Source of the DNA: Gammaproteobacteria bacterium
GTDB lineage: Bacteria; Pseudomonadota; Gammaproteobacteria; Chromatiales; Chromatiaceae
DNA length: 5,191 bases
Direction: 5' to 3'
NCBI GenBank assembly: GCA_013041975.1
Contig: JABDQZ010000360.1
Span: 1 to 5,191, forward strand
Shown: one piece after another, positions 1 to 5,191 of the stretch
Position numbering within the stretch: position 1 is the first letter of the stretch
Layout: the number at the start of each line of letters is the position of its first letter
Made by a program: the position numbers and the translations under genes
The notes under the pieces: generated by a model
Databases searched by the model: none
What the model saw: the letters and a program-made list of their open reading frames with translations, nothing else
What the model was told of the DNA's origin: nothing

Positions 1-2
1 TA

Positions 3-137
3 GCCGCTTATCCAGAGCATGCGGATAACGATACCTTCCTGATTTCAGCCGCCGACAAGGCGCTGTATAAAGCAAAACAAAGCGGGCGCAATCGTGTTTG
101 TGTGTACAAGGACAGTCAGGATTTCGAGTCAAGCTGA
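3..137 (+). CDS. GGDEF-domain protein (diguanylate cyclase-type), C-terminal 44 residues, cut by left edge
   Basis: Reading from base 3, the frame gives 44 residues ending at a TGA at 135-137. They contain the run AADKALYKAKQSGRNRV at about residues 16-32, the signature of the last helix and strand of a GGDEF domain (usual form ADxALYxAKxxGRNRV). GGDEF domains make cyclic di-GMP from two GTP molecules. The active-site GGDEF motif and any sensor domain lie left of the window, so activity and partners cannot be judged. Only about 12 residues follow the domain, so it is the C-terminal domain of its protein. The last 22 bp overlap the 3' end of rmuC on the opposite strand. The domain assignment is firm; the full architecture is unknown. 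Confidence 0.88.
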   Translation, partial: AAYPEHADNDTFLISAADKALYKAKQSGRNRVCVYKDSQDFESS

Positions 138-1645
138 ATAACCTTGGAATCATCCAGCTCCAGTCTTGCCTTCTCGACAAATTCCTCGGGCAATTCCTTT
201 TGTACCGAAACACCAAGATCCTTGAACTCTGAAGCCTGCTTTATCAGGTTTGCACGACCACTATAAAGCTGTTTAACAGCCTGCTCGTAGGTTTGTTTGG
301 CATTATCAAGCTGATCCCCCACTTTCTGCATACTGCCAAGAAAACCGTTGAGCTTGTTGTAGAATTTTTCGGCACGGTTTGCCAGTTCGGCAGTGTGCTT
401 GTTGCGGTCTTCAAACTGCCACAGCTGGCGGACAATATTCAGACTGGTCAGCAAGGTGGTGGGGGTTGCCACCAGTACGTTGCGCTCAATACCTTTCTGG
501 TAAAGTGTGTCATCGTGTTTGAGCGCTTCAACATAAGCCGACTCAATGGGTATGAACATGATGACCACCTCGGGTGAATTAAGCCCCGGGAGTTTATAAT
601 AATCTTTATCGGCGAGCTCATTGATCCTGTCGCTGATGGCTGCTGTATGATCGGCCAGCGCGTTTTCCCTCTCCAGGTCATTTTCAGCATTGACATAGCG
701 TGTATAGGCAGCCAGTGAAGTTTTTGCATCGATGACCAGGTGTTTCTGCTGCGGCAGATAGACGACGGCATCCGGTCGTTTTCGGCCGTCTTCTGTTTTA
801 AAGCTAACCTCGCGTTCATAATCTTCACCTTTGCGCAGCCCTGAACTGTCGAGTACATTTTCCAGTATCAGCTCACCCCAGTTACCCTGCACCTTTTTCT
901 GCCCCTGCAATGCATTGGTCAGCTGGCTGGCCTGGTCGGTAATGTCCTGATTAAGTTTCTGCAGATGCAACAATTCAGCTTTCAGTTCACTACGCTGCTT
1001 GGTTTCCTCGGTATGCAGACTTTCGACTTTTTCTCGAAAGCCCTTCATTTCTTTCTGCACCGGGCTTAACAGGTTCTGAATACTCTGCTGGTTGATTTCA
1101 CGAAAGGCTTTGCCCTTGTTTTCAAGAATCTCGTTGGCCAGCAACTCGAAGTCCTTTTTCATCTGCTGTTTGGCATCGTTTAACAGCTTGATCTGGTCTT
1201 CGAACTGATGCTGTTTTTCATGGTAACTGGTTTTGAGACGGGTTAATTCCAGTTCAAGTGACTGTTTCGTATCCTGCAGTTGAACAAAATTACCCTTGAT
1301 AAGATCAAGCTCCTTATCACTGCGAGCCAGTTCGGCCTGTAACGACTGTTTCAATGTATCCAGCCGGCTTATGTTGATATCCGCTTGCTGCCGGGATTGC
1401 TGCGTGCTCTCAAACTGTTGTCGCAGTGATTCGTGCTGTTTTCGGGATTCATCCAATTGCTGTTGCAACTGATGCTGCGCCATTGCAGCGTTCTGTAGAC
1501 GATTTCGTAGCATCAACAGCAGAAATGCCACTATCACCACCAATGACACAGTAGTCATCAGCAACGCGCTAATGCCATTAGCCCGAACCCAGGTATCAAT
1601 GGAAACAATGATTTGATGTAAAAATCCGGACAGGTTTGTGTTCAT
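116..1645 (-). CDS. rmuC: RmuC family protein (DNA recombination-limiting, membrane-anchored coiled-coil protein)
   Basis: The product is about 509 residues (E. coli RmuC is about 475). An ATG at 1645-1643 is preferred because AAGTGAG (complement of 1653-1659) lies 7 nt upstream; an in-frame GTG at 1657 would add four residues (MRKN). Counted from that GTG, one hydrophobic segment spans residues 31-50, a Gln/Lys/Glu-rich coiled coil covers about 52-250, and the RmuC domain follows. It shows QGNWGE (257-262), RPDAVV (294-299), VIDAKTSL (308-315), MFIPIESAY (367-375) and ATPTTLL (397-403). The RPD and DAK residues fit a PD-(D/E)XK-like nuclease fold. In E. coli, rmuC loss raises inversion between short inverted repeats; the biochemical activity is poorly defined. 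The gene is divergent from the SPOR gene and overlaps the GGDEF gene by 22 bp at its 3' end. No clear promoter was found for it. Confidence 0.95.
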   Translation of the reverse strand: MNTNLSGFLHQIIVSIDTWVRANGISALLMTTVSLVVIVAFLLLMLRNRLQNAAMAQHQLQQQLDESRKQHESLRQQFESTQQSRQQADINISRLDTLKQSLQAELARSDKELDLIKGNFVQLQDTKQSLELELTRLKTSYHEKQHQFEDQIKLLNDAKQQMKKDFELLANEILENKGKAFREINQQSIQNLLSPVQKEMKGFREKVESLHTEETKQRSELKAELLHLQKLNQDITDQASQLTNALQGQKKVQGNWGELILENVLDSSGLRKGEDYEREVSFKTEDGRKRPDAVVYLPQQKHLVIDAKTSLAAYTRYVNAENDLERENALADHTAAISDRINELADKDYYKLPGLNSPEVVIMFIPIESAYVEALKHDDTLYQKGIERNVLVATPTTLLTSLNIVRQLWQFEDRNKHTAELANRAEKFYNKLNGFLGSMQKVGDQLDNAKQTYEQAVKQLYSGRANLIKQASEFKDLGVSVQKELPEEFVEKARLELDDSKVIQLDSKS

Positions 1646-1715
1646 ATTTTTTCTCACTTTATTGTTAAAAGCATACCTGATGCGAGGCTCAAATCGTGAG
1701 TTTTCATAACCAGTA

Positions 1716-1744
1716 TTGAAAAATAATCGATTCTATATTAGAAT
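1716..1744 (+). promoter_or_regulatory. Sigma70-type promoter for the SPOR coiled-coil gene
   Basis: A -35 box TTGAAA (1716-1721) and a -10 box TAGAAT (1739-1744) are separated by exactly 17 bp. Each matches its consensus at five of six positions. The predicted start of transcription is near 1751, giving a leader of about 60 nt before the ATG at 1811. The assignment is by motif and spacing only. Confidence 0.6.
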
Positions 1745-1755
1745 ATTCGAATATT
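1742..1755. repeat. Perfect 14-bp palindrome AATATTCGAATATT, possible operator
   Basis: The 14 bases read identically on both strands. The palindrome begins inside the predicted -10 box and runs past the predicted transcription start, where a bound repressor would block RNA polymerase. Its AT-rich form centred on TTCGAA resembles operators of small winged-helix repressors, but no regulator is encoded next to it, so the factor is unknown. AT-rich DNA produces palindromes more easily by chance than mixed DNA does. Confidence 0.4.
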
Positions 1756-1796
1756 ATTTAACTCCAATTCTTAAGTGGTTGGCTTTTTGACTGCAA

Positions 1797-1803
1797 GAGA
1801 GGA
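1797..1803 (+). promoter_or_regulatory. Ribosome binding site deciding the start of the SPOR coiled-coil gene
   Basis: GAGAGGA ends 7 nt before the ATG at 1811. This favours that ATG over the in-frame GTG at 1775, which has no purine-rich sequence in front of it and lies close to the predicted transcription start. Confidence 0.75.
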
Positions 1804-1810
1804 CAATTTC

Positions 1811-3334
1811 ATGAACGATCAAGAAAAACAAAAACCGGATAATCCTGCCCAGGCGGCAATGGATAAACTCATTCACCTGAATGAAAAAGCAACTATGCAG
1901 ACTGCCCCAGACCTGAATAGCCGCCTTGGCGATATCGAATCGGAATTGAAACACCTCAATGCGCGTGAAAGCGCAACCAACAAGTCATTCCGCGAACTGC
2001 TATCTGAAACCAAAAAACATTCTGCCAACCAGACCGCAGAGCTGGGCCAGGCAAGTGAAAAAATCGCCGTGATGAGTAATCAATATAAAAAGATGACTCA
2101 GGACTACCAGCGCCTTGCGGCCAGCGCCAACATCCTCAGTGCCAACCTGGAACAGGCCCGTTCGGAATTCACCAACAACCTGGTTGAAATGAAACTCTCC
2201 ACCAACGAACGTCTGGATGAACTGGCTGAAGGCCAGTTGCAGATGATCGAACGCGCCAACCGAATTGAAGACCGCGCTTCGCAGATGGCCAAAGACATCG
2301 ATTCTCGCATCAACGTCATCCGCACCACGATAGATGCGCTGGAAAGTCGCATCAAGGCTGAAATCAAGGAAGTTGCCGAACAGTCTGAACAGCGTGATGA
2401 AGCCCTGACAGTGCGCAGTAATATGATTGAAGAAAATTTCAATCATGAAGTTGCCAATGTACGCCAGGCTCACACCAATCTTGTCAATCTGCTCGACGAC
2501 AAGGTTGCCGAACTGATGCAGATCGATGCTGAACTGGCTGACCGTGCGCAAGCCCTGGAAGACACAACCGAAGATTTACAGCTGCAGAAAAATATTCTCG
2601 ATATCCGTACAACGGATCTTGAAGAACGCAGCGATGAACTCGAATCAGTCACGGCAGTACACACCACAGCGCTGGGTCGGGTGAACGATACCATTGACCG
2701 CCACCATAAAGGCTTTGCTGTGGCACTGCTACTGATTGCAGCCACTTTCGCCATTTTCAGCTATCTGCAACAGGATCGCTGGGCCACCTCCACGGAAACT
2801 GATCTGAAAATACAGCAGACGGTTGCCGATCAAGCTAGCATACAAACCGAGAACACGACTCGCATCACCACCCTTGAAGCTCAAAGCAAGGCTGATGATG
2901 GCAAACTGGCGGTTTCAATCGAACAGCATGAAAAACAGCTGGAAGCCATTGCAGCCAGCATTCAGAGCCTGCAGGAAAAAACTGAAAACAGCGACCAGCG
3001 CATGAATGCCATGAACCCTTACCGCACCTTTGGCAAGGACAACACTATCCATACCACTTCATGGCTGGACTCCCAGAACAAGGAACTCTATGTTGTTGAA
3101 GTGTTCAGTGCGGACAGCAAACAGGCACTTTATGAGGCAGCCTATCGCTTCTCCAGCCTTCTGGATGAAAACAACCTGTCTTATGTAGAAAAGGAAATCT
3201 CGGGTCGCATGACTTACACACTGGTGTACGGTCCTTTTGAGGATATGCAAAGCGCAGAAACAGTCAGTCGTCGTCTGCCGGTTATGAACTGGAACAGCAG
3301 GCCTGTGGCTAAAAAGTTGTCGGAGGCATTTTAG
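1811..3334 (+). CDS. Membrane-spanning coiled-coil protein with C-terminal SPOR-like domain
   Basis: The product is 507 residues from the ATG at 1811, chosen for its GAGAGGA ribosome site. Residues about 35-290 are charged, Ala/Glu/Gln/Leu-rich and almost free of Pro and Gly, as expected for a long coiled coil. One membrane segment lies at about 301-319 (GFAVALLLIAATFAIFSYL), preceded by basic RHHK and followed by acidic residues, so the N-terminus should be cytoplasmic. A second short helical region (about 330-395) follows. Residues 418-505 resemble a SPOR domain: SWLDSQ (417-422), LYVVEVFS (426-433), YTLVYGPF (469-476), spaced A (482) and RRLP (487-490). SPOR domains bind denuded septal peptidoglycan. 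The layout (cytoplasmic part, one membrane segment, periplasmic SPOR) recalls DamX, but there is no ATPase domain and the coiled coil is far longer. A division or envelope role is inferred. I do not recognise a named gene. Confidence 0.82.
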   Translation: MNDQEKQKPDNPAQAAMDKLIHLNEKATMQTAPDLNSRLGDIESELKHLNARESATNKSFRELLSETKKHSANQTAELGQASEKIAVMSNQYKKMTQDYQRLAASANILSANLEQARSEFTNNLVEMKLSTNERLDELAEGQLQMIERANRIEDRASQMAKDIDSRINVIRTTIDALESRIKAEIKEVAEQSEQRDEALTVRSNMIEENFNHEVANVRQAHTNLVNLLDDKVAELMQIDAELADRAQALEDTTEDLQLQKNILDIRTTDLEERSDELESVTAVHTTALGRVNDTIDRHHKGFAVALLLIAATFAIFSYLQQDRWATSTETDLKIQQTVADQASIQTENTTRITTLEAQSKADDGKLAVSIEQHEKQLEAIAASIQSLQEKTENSDQRMNAMNPYRTFGKDNTIHTTSWLDSQNKELYVVEVFSADSKQALYEAAYRFSSLLDENNLSYVEKEISGRMTYTLVYGPFEDMQSAETVSRRLPVMNWNSRPVAKKLSEAF

Positions 3335-3346
3335 GCAACACGCTGT

Positions 3347-4261
3347 TTACTTGCGTTTTACCGTGTTGGGCAGGTTGGTTTTAATAACTTTGGTAAGAAT
3401 TTCGATGACTTGCTTGCGTGGGAAGGTATTTCTGTAGACCAGTCGCACGGTGCGAAATGCATCCTTGATGTCAAGCTTGCGGGCGATGATGCCGGATCCA
3501 GTCATCCATGAGCCCTGCATCGCCAAAGCCGGCACCAGCGTACTTCCATAGCCGGCACTGACCAGCTGCAACAGCGTTTCAAGGCTTGCCGCCCTCAGGT
3601 CAGCAGAAACATCTTCCAGTTTATTTTCGTCGATCCTGCACACATCCATGACCTGGCGTGCCAGACAATGGCCATCTGCCAGCAACAGTAAATCAAGATT
3701 ACCCAGATCGCGACGACTGATCTCTTCTTTTGTATACAGTTCATGATCGGCGTGATGCGCCAACCAGAAAGGCTCATCAAACAGTTGACGTTCCTCGAGA
3801 TCAGAGTCATCTGGCGGAGTTCCAAGTATCGCCACATCAATCTGGTGTGCACGCAGGTGCTCAAGCAGGTTATCCGTCGTTTCCTCCTGCAGGACCAGTT
3901 TCATTTGCGGATATTTCTCTTTCAGAGGCATCAAAACCAATGGCATCAGGTAGGGACTGATCGTCGGTATGGCTCCCACCCGCAACGGCCCTGCCAAAGG
4001 ATCACTATGCGCCCGGGTCAGCTGCAGAATCGCATCTGACTGCTCCAACAGTCTCTTGGCATGCAGCAGTACCAGTTCACCTACCGGTGTAATGGCAACC
4101 GAGCGGTTGGTTCGTTCAAACAGGCTGACACCCAGTTCTTCTTCGAGTTTCTTGATCTGCCCGCTCAGTGTTGGCTGGCTGACAAAGCAGCGTTCTGCCG
4201 CCTTGCCAAAATGCATGGTTTCACTGACAGCAACAAAATATTTGAGATCACGGATATTCAC
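3347..4261 (-). CDS. oxyR: OxyR, hydrogen-peroxide-sensing LysR-type regulator
   Basis: From the GTG at 4261-4259 the product is 304 residues (E. coli OxyR: 305) and begins MNIRDLKYFVAV, closely matching E. coli MNIRDLEYLVAL. This start also puts the two redox cysteines at 199 and 208, the E. coli numbers. A second in-frame GTG at 4267 would add two residues; neither has a clear Shine-Dalgarno. The winged helix-turn-helix (about 1-60) includes VSQPTLSGQIKKLEEELG. The sensor domain carries GAIPTISPYLMP with Thr100, then DGHCLARQVMDVC with Cys199 and Cys208, then ASLETLLQLVSAGYGSTLVPALAM. Peroxide oxidises Cys199 to a disulfide with Cys208 and activates transcription of antioxidant genes. The residues after Cys199-Leu are Ala-Arg rather than the E. 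coli Arg-Asp. The gene converges on the SPOR gene and diverges from the GAF-HD-GYP gene. Confidence 0.95.
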   Translation of the reverse strand: MNIRDLKYFVAVSETMHFGKAAERCFVSQPTLSGQIKKLEEELGVSLFERTNRSVAITPVGELVLLHAKRLLEQSDAILQLTRAHSDPLAGPLRVGAIPTISPYLMPLVLMPLKEKYPQMKLVLQEETTDNLLEHLRAHQIDVAILGTPPDDSDLEERQLFDEPFWLAHHADHELYTKEEISRRDLGNLDLLLLADGHCLARQVMDVCRIDENKLEDVSADLRAASLETLLQLVSAGYGSTLVPALAMQGSWMTGSGIIARKLDIKDAFRTVRLVYRNTFPRKQVIEILTKVIKTNLPNTVKRK

Positions 4262-4306
4262 ATTCACAAATTTGCATGATCAAACAAGCCAGATCAAGTA
4301 ATTCAT

Positions 4307-4336
4307 GCCAAAATAGTGTAATCAGCTAAAATAGTG
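4307..4336 (+). repeat. Direct repeat GCYAAAATAGTG, two copies 18 bp apart
   Basis: The copies are GCCAAAATAGTG (4307-4318) and GCTAAAATAGTG (4325-4336), identical at 11 of 12 positions, with 6 bp between them. They lie upstream of the GAF-HD-GYP start. They could be half-sites for a regulator or a duplicated -10 region. Neither matches an operator I can name with confidence. Confidence 0.5.
4327..4332 (+). promoter_or_regulatory. Candidate -10 box (TAAAAT) for the GAF-HD-GYP gene
   Basis: TAAAAT matches the sigma70 -10 consensus at five of six positions and lies 36 bp before the ATG at 4369. The sequence 17 bp upstream (CATGCC at 4304-4309) is a poor -35. TTCATG at 4302-4307 is closer in sequence but sits at a 19-bp spacing. 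An activator-dependent promoter would fit this pattern. The call is weak. Confidence 0.3.
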
Positions 4337-4368
4337 GGAACGAGTCAGGGATCAAGAAAGCCAACAAT

Positions 4369-5191
4369 ATGACAGATCAATCATCCACCAATCCGACAGG
4401 TGCAACAAATCGCCCGGTAAGCAAGGTCGAGAGACTGGCTCGCCTGAACGAGATAGGTATTGCACTGTCTTCACAACAGAATATCAACGTATTGCTTGAA
4501 AAGATTCTATCCAGTGCCAAGGAAATTACCAACGCTGACGGTGGTACTCTCTATACGCGTAACGGTAACGAGCTGGCATTTACCATTCTGATGAACAAAT
4601 CGCTGAACACTCACCTGGGCGGAACCTCAGGTGAACGGTGCCAGTTACCACCGGTGAAACTGTTTGAATCTGACGGAAGTCCGAATACACACAACGTTGC
4701 CGCATTTTCGGCTGTTAACAAACAAACTGTCAACGTTGATGATTCATATACAAACGAGAATTTCGACTTTTCGGGCACCAAGGCATTCGATGAAAAAATG
4801 CATTACCGCTCCAAGTCTTTCCTGACGGTACCTATCATCGACCACCATGACAAAGTGATCAGCGTACTTCAGCTGATCAACGCCAAAAGTCATGAAACTG
4901 GTGAAATTGTTTCTTTCTCTAGAGAAGACCAGCAACTGGTTGAGTCACTCGCCTCGCAGGCAGCTGTGGCATTATCAAACAAACGACTGATTGATGATCA
5001 GAAGAAACTTTTTGAATCTTTTATCGAACTTATCGCTGGCGCGATTGATGATAAATCACCTCATACTTGTGGCCATTGACGCCGGGTACCGGAACTGACC
5101 ATGTTGCTGGCCAAGGCCACTATTGATACCGAAGACGGCCCGATGGCAGATTTTAACATGTCGGAAACCGATTTTTACACACTCAAGATCG
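4369..5191 (+). CDS. GAF-HD-GYP signalling protein, partial, with in-frame TGA at a cysteine position (candidate selenoprotein or nonsense-broken gene)
   Basis: The ATG at 4369 follows a weak ribosome site (AAGAAAG, 4354-4360). The frame gives 236 residues to a TGA at 5077-5079, then continues open to the window end (codon 274). Residues about 22-206 form a GAF domain, with DDSYTNENFDF (124-134), RSKSFLTVPI (147-156) and VISVLQLINAK (163-173). Its NKFDE-type ligand motif is degenerate (Asn171, Lys173, Phe183, Asp187). A linker helix ending LFESFIELIAGAIDDKS leads into the start of an HD-GYP domain, PHTCGH-[TGA]-RRVPELTMLLAKA. In relatives as I recall them the residue after Gly-His is Cys. HD-GYP enzymes hydrolyse cyclic di-GMP; the His of Gly-His is the expected first metal ligand, and the HD and GYP motifs lie beyond the edge. 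The family-like sequence after the TGA shows the true gene is longer than 236 codons. Selenocysteine, a recent nonsense mutation or a read error all fit. Confidence 0.85.
5077..5079 (+). other. In-frame TGA at a conserved Cys position (possible selenocysteine codon)
   Basis: The codon follows CAT (His236) and precedes CGC-CGG-GTA-CCG-GAA-CTG (RRVPEL), so it occupies position 237, where related HD-GYP proteins usually have Cys. TGA differs from the Cys codon TGC or TGT by one base. The preceding Cys234 would give Cys-Gly-His-Sec. If the codon stops translation, the protein loses its entire phosphodiesterase domain. Restart at the in-frame ATG at 5101 is possible but has no ribosome site. Confidence 0.45.
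5089..5110 (+). promoter_or_regulatory. Stem-loop just after the TGA, candidate bacterial SECIS element
   Basis: Bases 5089-5095 (CCGGAAC) pair with 5103-5105 and 5107-5110. This gives seven pairs (one G-U) with G5106 bulged, around a 7-nt loop UGACCAU whose second base is G. The stem begins 9 nt, and the loop 16 nt, after the TGA. That resembles the geometry of bacterial SECIS elements, which sit inside the coding region just downstream of the UGA and present a G in the apical loop. A competing pairing exists (TGACCA 5096-5101 with TGGCCA 5108-5113, one mismatch). Hairpins of this size are common by chance. Confidence 0.25.

Larger units (their letters stand above)
1646..1810. promoter_or_regulatory. 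Divergent intergenic control region between rmuC and the SPOR coiled-coil gene
   Basis: This 165-bp non-coding stretch separates two divergent start codons. Its middle (about 1715-1765) is strikingly AT-rich compared with the coding DNA on both sides. It holds a sigma70-like promoter facing right, a perfect palindrome overlapping that promoter, two further small inverted repeats (AATCGATT at 1725-1732 and TTCTA-TAT-TAGAA at 1731-1743), and a strong ribosome binding site at its right end. For the leftward rmuC transcript I see no convincing -35/-10 pair. Confidence 0.7.
4262..4368. promoter_or_regulatory. Divergent intergenic region between oxyR and the GAF-HD-GYP gene
   Basis: About 107 bp separate the two divergent starts. 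The region contains a 12-bp direct repeat, three GATCAA hexamers on the plus strand (4278, 4292, 4350; a fourth at 4375 is inside the next gene) and a plausible rightward -10 box. LysR-type regulators commonly bind in such a divergent region and control their own gene, so OxyR binding here is plausible. A clean OxyR site (ATAG-N7-CTAT) is not visible. Confidence 0.55.

Noticed and set aside
2000..2551. Long open frame on the minus strand opposite the coiled-coil gene (183 residues)
   Set aside because: It mirrors the codon pattern of the coiled-coil gene, has no ribosome site and no recognisable domain. The same holds for the other antisense or out-of-frame open frames across rmuC and oxyR.
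3336..3368. Inverted repeat CAACACG / CGTGTTG with a 19-nt loop spanning the convergent stops of the SPOR gene and oxyR, possible shared terminator
   Set aside because: The stem is only 7 bp with a long loop, and no T tract follows it on either strand, so it does not meet the usual form of an intrinsic terminator.
4313..4334. OxyR binding site built on the two ATAG cores upstream of the GAF-HD-GYP gene
   Set aside because: Neither ATAG is followed by CTAT after 7 bp, and the cores are 18 bp apart, so the published consensus is not met. It is kept only as an unassigned direct repeat.
4369..5079. A complete 236-residue GAF-only protein ending at the TGA
   Set aside because: The frame continues past the TGA with recognisable HD-GYP sequence, and the stop falls inside a conserved motif, so this is not a natural domain end.
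5082..5092. CCGG-GTA-CCGG hairpin as the SECIS element
   Set aside because: Its loop begins only 6 nt after the TGA, closer than known bacterial SECIS loops, and a four-pair palindrome of this kind arises easily from Arg-Val-Pro codons.
1..5191. tRNA or rRNA genes, CRISPR arrays, insertion-sequence ends, attachment sites or phage genes
   Set aside because: I saw no cloverleaf, spaced repeats, transposase motifs or terminal inverted repeats. All long stretches are accounted for by the genes described.

Overview
The window looks like chromosomal DNA of a gammaproteobacterium. The supporting signs are a textbook OxyR with both redox cysteines, an RmuC with an N-terminal membrane anchor, a SPOR-type envelope protein, and cyclic-di-GMP-type signalling genes at both edges. 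Genes are tightly packed and base composition looks even. I see no mobile element, tRNA, rRNA or CRISPR. The genus cannot be named from this sequence alone.

Layout. Bases 3-137 (+) are the last 44 codons of a GGDEF protein cut by the left edge. It overlaps tail-to-tail with rmuC, which occupies 116-1645 on the minus strand. A divergent, AT-rich control region (about 1646-1810) carries a good sigma70-type promoter and a perfect 14-bp palindrome. It drives the plus-strand gene 1811-3334, a 507-residue protein with a long cytoplasmic coiled coil, one membrane segment and a SPOR-like C-terminus. That gene converges on oxyR (3347-4261, minus strand) with only 12 bp between the stop codons. A second divergent region (4262-4368) separates oxyR from a GAF-HD-GYP gene that begins at 4369 (+) and runs off the right edge.

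The most notable signal is in this last gene. An in-frame TGA (5077-5079) sits immediately after the conserved Gly-His at the start of the HD-GYP region, where relatives as I recall them carry Cys (GHCxRVPEL). The same frame continues without interruption to the window end and still reads like the family (RRVPELTMLLAKA...). With the Cys three residues upstream this would make a CxxU motif. A stem-loop with roughly bacterial-SECIS geometry lies 9-31 nt downstream. The candidate explanations are a selenocysteine codon, a recent nonsense mutation, or a sequencing error; the window alone cannot decide.

How the genes fit together. rmuC and the SPOR gene are divergently arranged, membrane-anchored, coiled-coil proteins, one linked to DNA maintenance and one probably linked to septal peptidoglycan. 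OxyR is the peroxide sensor and shares an intergenic region with a signalling protein that may itself carry a redox-active Cys/Sec pair. A functional link between OxyR and that neighbour is inference from position only.
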